Shown here: piece by piece, positions 9,873 to 17,908 of the stretch
How positions within the stretch are numbered: the first letter of the stretch is position 1
How the letters are laid out: each line of letters opens with the position of its first letter
Assembly (NCBI GenBank): GCA_938039675.1
Contig: CALHUI010000029.1
Location: 1-37,279, forward strand
From: an uncultured Cytophagales bacterium
GTDB taxonomy: Bacteria > Bacteroidota > Bacteroidia > Cytophagales > Thermoflexibacteraceae
Length of the DNA stretch: 37,279 nt
Direction: 5' to 3'
Notes under the pieces: generated by a model
Databases searched by the model: none
What the model was told of the DNA's origin: nothing
Seen by the model: only the letters and a program-made list of their open reading frames with translations
Program-made: the position numbers and the translations under genes

Positions 9873-9880
9873 CAAATATA
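9873..9880 (-). promoter_or_regulatory. Bacteroidota -7 box (TATATTTG) for the Na/Pi transporter
   Basis: Exact TAnnTTTG match on the minus strand, 23 nt before ATG 9849. The promoter of the broken transporter gene therefore looks intact. Confidence 0.55.
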
Positions 9881-9891
9881 ACGACAGAAAG

Positions 9892-9925
9892 AAAAAACCC
9901 GACAGGCTGTTGAAGCCTGTCGGGT
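9892..9925 (-). terminator. Rho-independent terminator after the minus-strand lipoprotein gene
   Basis: Perfect 11-bp stem: ACCCGACAGGC (9897-9907) pairs with GCCTGTCGGGT (9915-9925) around a 7-nt loop. On the minus strand the stem is followed by a run of six T. It lies 22 bp after the stop of the 9948-10346 gene. Confidence 0.9.
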
Positions 9926-9947
9926 GGGTATGGGCGGACAGCCCGGA

Positions 9948-10346
9948 CTACTGTTTTCTTAACTCAAGCATTTGTACCTGATTAGCCCCGTCGGTAGCTT
10001 TCCAAACCTGCGACTTTTTCTTGTTTTCTATGAACAACCACGTTTTGCCCAAGTCCGAGCCTTTGCTGTCTATGGTAACATAGGTGTCGGTAGCTGTCCA
10101 TCGGAAGGGGATTTTGTCTTCTTTGGCTACTCCCAAGATATTGTAATTCAGATTTTTTACGCCTTTGCCGCTGTTGCGGAAGGTGATGGTGCCAATGTTC
10201 GTTAACGTAACACCGGCTTGTCCTGCCGTACTGACTTCATATTTTTGAATGTTCCATGTGCCTGCCAAACGATGTGAGCATGATGATGTGAGCATCAAGA
10301 AACCTAACAGTATTAGCATAGATGACTTGGCTATATTTTTTACCAT
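9948..10346 (-). CDS. Small lipocalin-like lipoprotein of unknown function
   Basis: A 132-residue protein. The first 23 residues form a charged-then-hydrophobic signal ending LTSSC, so it is probably a lipoprotein acylated at Cys23. The mature part starts LAGTWNIQKYEV and is rich in beta-strand-like segments (TITFRNSGKG, PFRWTATDTYVTI, KTWLFIEN), a pattern seen in Bacteroidota lipocalin-like lipoproteins of about this size. The specific family is not recognised with certainty. A near match to the -7 box (TAATTTTA, minus strand, 10373-10380) lies 26 nt upstream, and a perfect terminator follows, so it is probably monocistronic. Confidence 0.8.
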   Translation of the reverse strand: MVKNIAKSSMLILLGFLMLTSSCSHRLAGTWNIQKYEVSTAGQAGVTLTNIGTITFRNSGKGVKNLNYNILGVAKEDKIPFRWTATDTYVTIDSKGSDLGKTWLFIENKKKSQVWKATDGANQVQMLELRKQ

Positions 10347-10402
10347 GTTTATATAAAAGTTTGATGACTTGGTAAAATTATCAATAACCCTGCCATAGTT
10401 AT

Positions 10403-13099
10403 CTATCTGCTTTTTAGGAAAATGCGATAGCGAATCAGTTTATACAATTCACCTAACCACAATACACCCGATGCGGCAAGTGCCAAAGTAGCAAATTCGC
10501 CAAAGGAAATTGGCTCAAAATGAAACGTTTGTGCCAATACCGGAACTTCTATGATAACTATTTGCACAATAAGCGAAAGTATCATTGCCACGTTGATGTA
10601 CCGATTGGTGAAAAAGCCCACTTCAAAAATGGAAAGTTGCAGCGAGCGCATGTTATATACGTTATACAATTGACAAAAAGCCATTACAACAAAAGCTGCC
10701 GAGCGAGCTTTGTCTATACCTTCGGGCAAAAACCATTTGAAGGCAGTTAGAGTAAGTAGTGTCATTAGCCCTGCATTAATGAGCAAGAAAGGTAGCACCT
10801 CAGCATTGAGGATATTTTCCTTCGGATTGACAGGTTTTTTGCCAAGTATGTCGCCATGCCCGCTTTCGGTGGCCAGCGAAATATCGCTTACGCCGTCGGT
10901 TACTAAGTTGAGCCATAAAATTTGTGTAGCGGTCAGCGGAACCGGTAAGCCGGATAAGATGGATGTAATCAGTGTAATGATTTCTGCAAAATTGGTAGTC
11001 AGCAAGTAGAAACTTGTCTGCCGTGCATTGTTAAATACGATTCTGCCTTCCTCTATGGCACTAACGATGGTAGAGAAGTTGTCGTCTGCCAGCACAACTT
11101 TGGCCGAGTCGCGGGCTACGTCCGTACCCATAATACCCATGGCAACACCTACGTCGGCGCGTTTCAGCGCAGGGGCATCGTTCACTCCGTCGCCTGTCAT
11201 GGCAATTAGCTCGCCGCCTGCCTGCAATTTTTCGGCAATGCGCAATTTCATATGAGGTGTTAATCGGGCCAATACGTTGGTAGTGTGCACCGCTTGTTCA
11301 AATTCTTGCTCGTCCAGCATGAGCAGTTGCTGTTCGGTAAGGGCAAGGGTTGGGTGTTGTTTTGTGTCGTCTATGATGCCCGTTGCACGTGAAATGGCAA
11401 TAGCCGTATTGATATGGTCGCCTGTGGCCATAATAACGCGGATACCGGCGCGTTTGCAGGCTGCCACTGCATCTCGCACATCGGGTCGCGGCGGGTCTAT
11501 CATGCCCACAATTCCCGCAAAGGTCAGATTTTGCAAATGATTTTCTTCTACGTGCGTAATGTCCTCCGTTTCTTCACGCCAAGCAAGTGCAATTACCCGC
11601 ATGGCTTGCAGCGACCACTCGTCCATTTGGTGTCTTAGCCGATGCATCCATTCATCACTCATGGGCACAATACCTTCGGCAGTGGATACTTGCACCGATT
11701 TGGTCAGCACCTTTTCGGGCGCGCCTACTACGAGCAACTGTTTTTTGCCTTTGTTCTGAACCAGTGTGGCGCGCATTTTCAGGTTAGAGTTAAACGGCAG
11801 GTCATCTATTTTGCGAATGCTTGTGTCTTGTTTGGGAAAGAAGCCGCCTTTACGTGCCAATGCCAAAAGTGCTCCTTCGGTCGGGTCGCCGATGAGTTGG
11901 TAGTTGTCCTTTTCTTTATCGTGTTGAATGTCCGAATTGTTGCTCCAGCCGCAGATGGTCAGCAGTTGGGCAAGAGCAGGCACGTCTTTGGGGTCAATCA
12001 CAGTTTCACCGTGCATAAAATTGCCTATGGGCGACCAGCCTTCGCCCGTGATGTTCCACTCGGTCATATCAGGCACAAGCACCTTGCGCACGGTAAGCGT
12101 GTTTTGGGTCAGTGTACCTGTTTTGTCGGTAATGATGGTGGTAACTGCGCCCAGCGTTTCGGTAGCGGTAAATTCGCGCACAATGGCATTGCGTTTTGCC
12201 ATGCGGTTGGCTCCGATAGCAAGCACAATGGCCAGCACAGCAGGCAGCCCGGCAGGAATGGAAGAAACCATAGCAGCAATAGCCACCAGTAATATTTCAT
12301 CTAACGTACCTTGTCGAGAGAAGTAAGCAATACCGAAAAGCAATGCTGCACTTGCTACGGCAATAATGGCCATTTGCCTTGCCAGCGCATCAGTTTTTTT
12401 CTGAAAATTCGTTTTGACGGGTTTGATTTTGCTCAACGAAAGTGCAATTTCCCCAATCGCAGTGTTAATACCTGTGCCCGTAACCACTGCCAGCGCATAG
12501 CCGCCTGCAATGAAAGTACCTTTGTAGAGCATGTTGCGGCGGTCTGCCATTGGGGTTTCGGCAGGCAGGCTTTCCGTTGTTTTCTGTACAGGAATCGATT
12601 CGCCTGTGAGCGGTGCTTCTATAGCGCGCAGGTTTTTAGCCTCTATCAGCCGCGCATCGGCAGGGATACTGTCGCCTTCTTCCAAAATGATGATGTCGCC
12701 CGGAACAAGTTCGCGGGCAGGCAGTGTTATTTTTTCGCCATTGCGCAATGCCTTTGCCTGCGGTACAAGCATACTTTTAAGCGAGGCTACCGCATTCTCC
12801 GCGCGGATTTCCTGCGCAAAACCGATACTTGCGTTGATAACAATCACTGCCAGAATTACGTACATGTCTGCCTCGTGCCCCGTTGCCCACGAAATGGCAG
12901 CCGCACCGAGCAGAATAAATACCAAAAGACTTTTAAACTGTTTGAGAAAAATCAGTGCCCAGTGTTGCCTGCCTGCTTCAGGGATTTGGTTGTAGCCGTA
13001 TTGCCTGCGGCGCGCTTGTACTTCTTTGTAGGAAAGGCCGCTGCGAAACGTTTGCAGTTGTTGCAAAACCTCCTCAGGCGAGAGTTGATGGGGTTGCAT
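10403..13099 (-). CDS. P2-type cation-transporting ATPase
   Basis: An 898-residue inner-membrane P-type ATPase. ATG 13099 (MQPHQLSPEEV) is preferred over an in-frame start at 13189, whose extra 30 residues do not resemble the family. The usual elements are present: N-terminal cation-ATPase segment, TGES in the actuator domain, DKTGTLT with phosphorylated Asp325, the KGTFIAGGYA and MTGDGVNDAPALKRADVGVAMG hinge motifs, and NLVTDGVSD in M6. This fits the SERCA/PMR-like subgroup. The M4 motif, usually PEGLP with a cation-binding Glu, reads PAGLP here with Ala283. Ca2+ transport therefore cannot be assumed, and Na+, K+, H+ or Mn2+ are open alternatives. It is a single gene on the minus strand. A near -7 box (TTATTTTG, minus strand, 13127-13134) lies upstream. 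Confidence 0.93.
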   Translation of the reverse strand: MQPHQLSPEEVLQQLQTFRSGLSYKEVQARRRQYGYNQIPEAGRQHWALIFLKQFKSLLVFILLGAAAISWATGHEADMYVILAVIVINASIGFAQEIRAENAVASLKSMLVPQAKALRNGEKITLPARELVPGDIIILEEGDSIPADARLIEAKNLRAIEAPLTGESIPVQKTTESLPAETPMADRRNMLYKGTFIAGGYALAVVTGTGINTAIGEIALSLSKIKPVKTNFQKKTDALARQMAIIAVASAALLFGIAYFSRQGTLDEILLVAIAAMVSSIPAGLPAVLAIVLAIGANRMAKRNAIVREFTATETLGAVTTIITDKTGTLTQNTLTVRKVLVPDMTEWNITGEGWSPIGNFMHGETVIDPKDVPALAQLLTICGWSNNSDIQHDKEKDNYQLIGDPTEGALLALARKGGFFPKQDTSIRKIDDLPFNSNLKMRATLVQNKGKKQLLVVGAPEKVLTKSVQVSTAEGIVPMSDEWMHRLRHQMDEWSLQAMRVIALAWREETEDITHVEENHLQNLTFAGIVGMIDPPRPDVRDAVAACKRAGIRVIMATGDHINTAIAISRATGIIDDTKQHPTLALTEQQLLMLDEQEFEQAVHTTNVLARLTPHMKLRIAEKLQAGGELIAMTGDGVNDAPALKRADVGVAMGIMGTDVARDSAKVVLADDNFSTIVSAIEEGRIVFNNARQTSFYLLTTNFAEIITLITSILSGLPVPLTATQILWLNLVTDGVSDISLATESGHGDILGKKPVNPKENILNAEVLPFLLINAGLMTLLTLTAFKWFLPEGIDKARSAAFVVMAFCQLYNVYNMRSLQLSIFEVGFFTNRYINVAMILSLIVQIVIIEVPVLAQTFHFEPISFGEFATLALAASGVLWLGELYKLIRYRIFLKSR

Positions 13100-13140
13100 A
13101 GTGAAGTTTGGTTGTTTTAGCGGAAACAAAATAAACAATC

Positions 13141-13172
13141 TTTGGCAAAATCGCGTAAAAAAACTATCTTTT
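13141..13172 (+). promoter_or_regulatory. Putative Bacteroidota promoter for the STAS-like gene
   Basis: TTTG at 13141-13144, a 20-nt spacer, then TATCTTTT at 13165-13172 (7 of 8 bases of TAnnTTTG). The spacing is that of the Bacteroidota -33/-7 promoter. The box ends 38 nt before ATG 13211. Confidence 0.5.
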
Positions 13173-13210
13173 ATATGCCAATAACGCATATTAAAACAAA
13201 TACCTAAACC

Positions 13211-13597
13211 ATGATTTACAGCCGTTTTATTGTCTATGAAGGAGTAGAAATTCTCTACACTGACCTGAGTAATACTACACCTGAAAAGGGATTAGAAGCT
13301 CTGCGGCAATGTCGTGAAAATTGCAAAAATCGTCCGCCAAGGTCTGTTTTAAGCCTGATTAACGTTACCAATGCCCGCTACAACAGCGATTTGATAGCCT
13401 ATGCCAAGGAAATGTCGCGCGATAACAAGCTGCATATTTTGGCATCGTCCGTATGCGGTTTTAATGACCTGACCAAACTCATGTTGAACTCTATTTTCCT
13501 ATTTGCGGGCAGGCGCGATATCAAGCTGTTTAATACACCTGAGGAAAGCCTGAAATGGCTCTTGCAGCAGCATCAGGCTGCGCACTCTGTGGCTTAG
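13211..13597 (+). CDS. STAS/SpoIIAA-like domain protein
   Basis: A 128-residue cytosolic protein without a signal peptide or membrane segment. The order of elements suggests a single STAS/SpoIIAA-like fold: an N-terminal beta hairpin (FIVYEGVEILYTDL), a helix (EKGLEALRQCRENC), a strand RSVLSLINVTNA, a helix DLIAYAKEMS, a strand KLHILASSVCGF and a final helix EESLKWLLQQ. Proteins of this size and pattern occur alone in Bacteroidota; their partners are unknown. A similar protein is encoded at 35965-36414 in this window. I see no clear conserved phosphorylatable Ser in the SpoIIAA position. It lies between the divergent P-type ATPase and the FKBP gene. Confidence 0.72.
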   Translation: MIYSRFIVYEGVEILYTDLSNTTPEKGLEALRQCRENCKNRPPRSVLSLINVTNARYNSDLIAYAKEMSRDNKLHILASSVCGFNDLTKLMLNSIFLFAGRRDIKLFNTPEESLKWLLQQHQAAHSVA

Positions 13598-13646
13598 TGT
13601 GTTTCTGAAATTTGCATCCTACCCATAGTACGGCAAAAGTTTTGCA

Positions 13647-13654
13647 TAACTTTG
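13647..13654 (+). promoter_or_regulatory. Bacteroidota -7 box (TAACTTTG) for the FKBP gene
   Basis: Exact TAnnTTTG match 15 nt before ATG 13670. It overlaps the TTG at 13652 that would be an upstream start, which supports ATG 13670 as the true start. Confidence 0.65.
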
Positions 13655-13669
13655 CCTAAAAATTCGGAC

Positions 13670-14353
13670 ATGAAAAAATTAGCGATGTTCTTTGTTGCTT
13701 GTGTTCTTTTGGTATCACTGTTTGCACAAGCTCAGAACGACTGTAACAACTGTTTGCCCAAACAAACAACGCCTGCCGACTATTGCCATACATCTGCTAC
13801 ATTCAGCGGCCTTTGCGCACAGTTTAAGGAAAAGCAAAACTTTTTCTACCTGCTCAACGGCAAAACTGCCCGCAAAGTAAATGTCGGAAAGGCTAATGAC
13901 ACCGCTTATTTACTCGGTATAGCCAATGATAAAAACCTAAAAATCAGCGCAGCGGAAATCCTGTTTATTCAGGAAGCGTTGCAAAACTGGTCGGTGGCAG
14001 AGCGTCGTTTGGGCTTTGCGATGCAGCCAAGCGGTTTAGGTATTAAAATCATACAGGAAGGCAACGGCGAACTGCCGCCCAACGGTAAAAACGTAATTGT
14101 ACATTATACAGGCTACTTGGAAGACGGAACCAAGTTTGACAGTTCGGTGGACAGGGGACAACCATTCTCTTTCACCTTAGGGCAAGGACAAGTCATCAAA
14201 GGCTGGGACGAAGGTATCGCCAAACTGAAAGTTGGTACAAAAGCGGTACTGCTGATTCCCGCAAACTTGGGCTATGGCAGCCGCGGTGCAGGCGGGGTTA
14301 TCCCGCCCAATGCTACGCTGTTTTTTGAGGTTGAATTACTGGGGGTTGAGTAA
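13670..14353 (+). CDS. Exported FKBP-type peptidyl-prolyl cis-trans isomerase with N-terminal Cys cluster
   Basis: Catalyses cis-trans isomerisation of prolyl bonds, here probably in the periplasm or on the surface. From ATG 13670 it has 227 residues: a signal peptide [19 protein letters not shown] with likely cleavage near AQA-Q21/22, a helical region of about 100 residues, and a C-terminal FKBP domain (about 130-227). The FKBP domain shows [33 protein letters not shown] and [28 protein letters not shown], with the active-site aromatics in place. Unusual is a cluster of four cysteines just after the cleavage site, C25-x2-C28-x10-C39H-x8-C49. An exact -7 box lies upstream; the agmatine deiminase gene follows after 86 bp. 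Confidence 0.93.
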   Translation: MKKLAMFFVACVLLVSLFAQAQNDCNNCLPKQTTPADYCHTSATFSGLCAQFKEKQNFFYLLNGKTARKVNVGKANDTAYLLGIANDKNLKISAAEILFIQEALQNWSVAERRLGFAMQPSGLGIKIIQEGNGELPPNGKNVIVHYTGYLEDGTKFDSSVDRGQPFSFTLGQGQVIKGWDEGIAKLKVGTKAVLLIPANLGYGSRGAGGVIPPNATLFFEVELLGVE

Positions 14354-14439
14354 AGCTGTTGAATCCGCAACCCTGCTAGCCGTCGCAGGTGCTGACAGCA
14401 GTTCAGCAAAGTGTTAAATCCAAAATCCGAAATTCATCC

Positions 14440-15495
14440 ATGTTTCAGGAAATAACGGGCGCAACGCCCAAGTCGTTGGGATACGGTTTTCCCGCAGAGT
14501 GGGCAAAGCACCGCGCCACTTGGTTGAGTTGGCCGCACAAAGAGGCATCTTGGCCCGGAAAAATCCATATCATTTTCCCTGTGTATGCCCAATTTATCAA
14601 GGCAGTTGCCACGGGCGAACAGGTACATATCAACGTAGCCGATGAGGCGATGCAGCAATTTGCCCTGCAACATTTGCAGGCAGTAGGCGCAGACCTTTCG
14701 GCAATCCATTTCCACCTGTTCCCGACTAACGATGCGTGGTGCAGAGACCATGGCCCCGCGTTCGTCATCAACCCCAACGCAGCCGAGCGAAAGGCAGTAG
14801 TGAAATGGAACTACAACGCATGGGGCGAAAAATACCCGCCGCATGATTTGGATAACGAAATTCCCGTACATATTGCCCGCTACCTGCAAGTGCCGATGTT
14901 TCGCCCGGGCATTGTAATGGAAGGCGGCGCGGTGGACTTCAACGGCGAAGGAACAGTGCTGACCACTACTTCCTGCCTGCTGAACCCCAACCGCAACCCG
15001 CACCTTTCGCAGGCACAGATTGAACAGTATTTGGCCGATTATTACGGTATTGAGCAAGTTCTCTGGTTGGGCGACGGCATCGTAGGCGACGATACCGACG
15101 GGCACGTGGACGACGTCACGCGCTTTGTCAATCCGCATACCGTAGTTACGGTTGTGGAACACAATAAATCCGACGAAAACTACGAGCCTTTGCGGGAAAA
15201 CCTCAAAGCGCTGCAAACCATGCGTTTGCTCAACGGCAAACAATTAGACATCATCGAACTGCCCATGCCCGACGCAGTGATTTATGAAGATATGCGATTG
15301 CCTGCATCTTATGCTAATTTCTACATTGCCAATTCGGTGGTGGCTGTGCCGACTTTCCGCTGCGACAAAGACGAACAGGCACTGGAAATCCTGCAAAAGT
15401 GCTTCCCCGACCGCCGCGTCATCGGCTTAGATTGCACCGATATTGTCTGGGGGCTTGGAACTTTCCACTGCCTCAGCCAACAAGAGCCGGAGTAA
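14440..15495 (+). CDS. Agmatine deiminase / peptidylarginine deiminase family protein
   Basis: Expected to hydrolyse a guanidinium group, typically agmatine to N-carbamoylputrescine. From ATG 14440 it is 351 residues, in the family range; a GTG at 14389 in the same frame adds 17 residues without family character. Conserved features are WLSWPHKEASWPGK near the N-terminus, DAWCRDHGPAFV, EGGAVDFNGEGTVLTT, DTDGHVDDVTRFV, and C-terminal FHCLSQQ with the expected nucleophile Cys344. The residues before this Cys (WGLGTF) differ from the GGGNIH of classical agmatine deiminases, so the substrate may differ. The GT2 gene starts 3 bp downstream, so the two probably share a transcript. Confidence 0.88.
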   Translation: MFQEITGATPKSLGYGFPAEWAKHRATWLSWPHKEASWPGKIHIIFPVYAQFIKAVATGEQVHINVADEAMQQFALQHLQAVGADLSAIHFHLFPTNDAWCRDHGPAFVINPNAAERKAVVKWNYNAWGEKYPPHDLDNEIPVHIARYLQVPMFRPGIVMEGGAVDFNGEGTVLTTTSCLLNPNRNPHLSQAQIEQYLADYYGIEQVLWLGDGIVGDDTDGHVDDVTRFVNPHTVVTVVEHNKSDENYEPLRENLKALQTMRLLNGKQLDIIELPMPDAVIYEDMRLPASYANFYIANSVVAVPTFRCDKDEQALEILQKCFPDRRVIGLDCTDIVWGLGTFHCLSQQEPE

Positions 15496-15498
15496 GCT

Positions 15499-16440
15499 AT
15501 GAGTAAACCTGCCCTATCCGTCATCATTCCCGTTTACAACGAGTCGCTGAATGTTCAGCCGCTCTATGAGCGTTTGTCTGCCGTGGTGCGTGGCTTGCAA
15601 CTCTCGCATGAGTTCATTTTCATCAACGACGGCAGCCGCGACAATACGCTGGACTTGGTGCGGCAATTGGCAGCGGCACACCCCGAAGTAAAATACATTG
15701 ACCTGAGCCGCAATTTCGGACATCAGATAGCCGTCAGTGCAGGTATAGATGCTGCCCGCGGCGAGGCTGTGGTTATCATTGATGCCGACCTGCAAGACCC
15801 GCCCGAACTCATCGGCGAGATGTACGCCAAAATGAAAGAAGGCTATGAGGTGGTTTATGCCAAGCGGCGGCGGCGCAAAGGCGAAAGTTTTATGAAACTG
15901 CTTACAGCTCGAGTTTTTTATCGCATCTTGGCGGCTATTACAACCATCAATATTCCGGTAGATACGGGCGATTTCCGCATTATGGACAAAAAGGTAGTGG
16001 AAGCACTGCGCCAAATGCCCGAGACCAACAAGTTTCTGCGCGGTCAAATCTCATGGATTGGCTACCGGCAAACCTATATAGAATACGACCGTGCCGAACG
16101 CCACGCCGGCAAAACAGGCTATACCTACCGCAAAATGCTGCGCTTTGCCTTAGACGGTATCACGGCATTTTCCAACTTCCCAATTAAGGCCGTTACCATA
16201 ATGGGTTTCGTGGTTTCATTGGTTGCCTTTCTTTTTGCATGTATCTCATTTTACATACGCTATTTTACCAATCTGCCCGTAGAGAGGGGCTGGACATCCA
16301 TTATTGTTGCCATTCTTTTTTTGGGTGGCGTGCAGCTCATCGGTATTGGTATTTTAGGTGAATACATCAGCCGCATCAATACAGATACTAAACGCCGACC
16401 GCTGTACTTTATCAGAGAAACAAACCTTGACACAAAGTAA
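15499..16440 (+). CDS. GT2 family membrane glycosyltransferase (DPM1/GtrB-like)
   Basis: A 313-residue polyprenyl-phosphate sugar transferase type. The N-terminal GT-A domain begins SVIIPVYNESLNVQPLYERL, has INDGSRDNT, and the divalent-metal motif DADLQDPPEL (Asp95-Asp97). It ends with two transmembrane segments at about residues 232-255 and 266-290, as in DPM1/ArnC/GtrB proteins that charge undecaprenyl phosphate at the inner membrane. GDFRIMDKKVVEALRQMPE is also typical of this group. It lies 3 bp after the deiminase gene; gldJ follows after 125 bp with its own promoter box. The transferred sugar cannot be told from the sequence. Confidence 0.92.
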   Translation: MSKPALSVIIPVYNESLNVQPLYERLSAVVRGLQLSHEFIFINDGSRDNTLDLVRQLAAAHPEVKYIDLSRNFGHQIAVSAGIDAARGEAVVIIDADLQDPPELIGEMYAKMKEGYEVVYAKRRRRKGESFMKLLTARVFYRILAAITTINIPVDTGDFRIMDKKVVEALRQMPETNKFLRGQISWIGYRQTYIEYDRAERHAGKTGYTYRKMLRFALDGITAFSNFPIKAVTIMGFVVSLVAFLFACISFYIRYFTNLPVERGWTSIIVAILFLGGVQLIGIGILGEYISRINTDTKRRPLYFIRETNLDTK

Positions 16441-16515
16441 AAAGCGGAAATAGCATACGATTGGTTCTTTTTTTTCGTTCTTTGCAGGAGAATGGCAAAA
16501 AACTTGTTAAAGAAA

Positions 16516-16523
16516 TATCTTTG
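16516..16523 (+). promoter_or_regulatory. Bacteroidota -7 box (TATCTTTG) for gldJ
   Basis: Exact TAnnTTTG match 42 nt before ATG 16566. It lies inside the longest open frame, so it also supports the downstream start with a lipoprotein signal. Confidence 0.6.
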
Positions 16524-16565
16524 AAGGTGAGAACTTCATTGGCTGAATTTATAAAGCAAACCATT

Positions 16566-17831
16566 ATGAACAAAGGCTTTCGAACGATAGCAAATTTCGG
16601 CATGGTCGCTCTGTTGGCGCTTACTATTGTCGCTTGTAACAAAAACAAGAAACCGACCAGTATAGACCCCGGAAAAGAATCCACTACAACGGGCTTAAAA
16701 TACGGCTCTGGAAGCGGTAAAAACAAAAAAAATGAGTTTGCCATGCGCAAATTCAAAGGCCAGCCCGACGGGCCGAACTTAGTATACATTGAAGGCGGTC
16801 GCCATATCATGGGCTCACAAGAAGAAGACGTGCTGGGCGCAAGGGATAATATTGAGCGCACAGTTACGGTAAGCTCTTTCTACATGGACGAGACCGAAGT
16901 AGCCAATGTTCACTGGCTGGAATACCTGCACTATGTGCGCGACTCCGGTGAGCAGTACTATCAGGATGCCTTACCCGATACAACCGTTTGGGCTGCCGAA
17001 CTTGCCTTTAACGACCCTTACATTGACCATTATCTGCGTTATCCCGGCTTCCGCTTCTTTCCTGTGGTAGGTGTTTCTTGGCGGCAGGCTGTCAACTACT
17101 GCGTGTGGCGTACACAAGCCGTTAATACTGGTCTTGCACTGAAAAATGGTAACAAAGAAGAAAAAGCACAAGCCAAAGCCGGCGAGCGCATTCCTTTGGA
17201 AAGCGGTATAGTACTGCCGGGCTATCGTCTGCCTACCGAAGCCGAATGGGAATTTGCCGCCAAAGGCCTTGTAGGTACGCAATATCTGGACGAGATGCAA
17301 GACTATGGACGCTTGTATCCGTGGGATGGACACTCGCTGCGCAATCCTTACGGCAGACAAATGGGTGAGTTCCTTGCCAATTTCAAACGCGGACGCGGTG
17401 ATTATGCAGGTATTGCAGGTAAACTCAACGACGGTGCGATGATTACCGAGTGGATTTACGCTTATCCACCTAATGACTACGGTTTGTACAACATGGCAGG
17501 CAACGTAAACGAGTGGGTGGAAGATATTTATCGTCCGCTTTCATACGAAGACATGAACGACCTTAACCCTGTTCGTACCGATGGTAAAGGTCTGAAACTG
17601 GCAGGCGGAGGCAATCGCCAAAAAAATGGTGAATATCTAGACCCTGCCCGTTTGTATGACAGAAATAACACCAGTTTGATTGACAATAAAGTGCGCGTCT
17701 ATAAAGGCGGTTCTTGGAAAGATGTTGCTTACTGGCTGGCCGTAGGCACACGTCGCTATCTTACCGAAGACTCCTCGTCAGCTACTATTGGCTTCCGTTG
17801 TGCTATGATTCGCGCCGGTGGTAACCACTAA
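16566..17831 (+). CDS. gldJ: Gliding motility lipoprotein GldJ
   Basis: An SUMF1/FGE-sulfatase-fold lipoprotein of the Bacteroidota gliding and type IX secretion machinery, on the periplasmic side of the outer membrane. From ATG 16566 it has 421 residues with a signal ending TIVAC, acylated at Cys24. The body shows GPNLVYIEGGRHIMGSQEEDV, RTVTVSSFYMDETEVANV, PVVGVSWRQAVNYCVWRT, RLPTEAEWEFAAKG, YNMAGNVNEWVEDIY, VYKGGSWKD and IGFRCAM, which fits GldJ better than GldK in my recollection. An open frame reaches back to 16461, but a promoter box lies within that stretch. A terminator follows at 17859. In several Bacteroidota gldJ lies close to murF; here murF is 3.6 kb downstream. Confidence 0.88.
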   Translation: MNKGFRTIANFGMVALLALTIVACNKNKKPTSIDPGKESTTTGLKYGSGSGKNKKNEFAMRKFKGQPDGPNLVYIEGGRHIMGSQEEDVLGARDNIERTVTVSSFYMDETEVANVHWLEYLHYVRDSGEQYYQDALPDTTVWAAELAFNDPYIDHYLRYPGFRFFPVVGVSWRQAVNYCVWRTQAVNTGLALKNGNKEEKAQAKAGERIPLESGIVLPGYRLPTEAEWEFAAKGLVGTQYLDEMQDYGRLYPWDGHSLRNPYGRQMGEFLANFKRGRGDYAGIAGKLNDGAMITEWIYAYPPNDYGLYNMAGNVNEWVEDIYRPLSYEDMNDLNPVRTDGKGLKLAGGGNRQKNGEYLDPARLYDRNNTSLIDNKVRVYKGGSWKDVAYWLAVGTRRYLTEDSSSATIGFRCAMIRAGGNH

Positions 17832-17858
17832 TATGTAAAGAGAAATTTAATTGCCTAA

Positions 17859-17896
17859 AGAGTCATTCCTTATTTGGGAATGGCTCTTCTGCTTTT
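17859..17896 (+). terminator. Rho-independent terminator after gldJ
   Basis: AGAGTCATTCC (17859-17869) pairs with GGAATGGCTCT (17877-17887) over 11 bp including one G-U pair, around a 7-nt loop, followed by TCTGCTTTT. It lies 28 bp after the gldJ stop. Confidence 0.82.
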
Positions 17897-17908
17897 AACA
17901 ATGCCCAT

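Noticed and set aside
12311-13120. 269-codon open frame antisense to the P-type ATPase gene
   Set aside because: Cys/Phe/Arg-rich translation typical of an antisense shadow; fully covered by ATPase motifs on the other strand.
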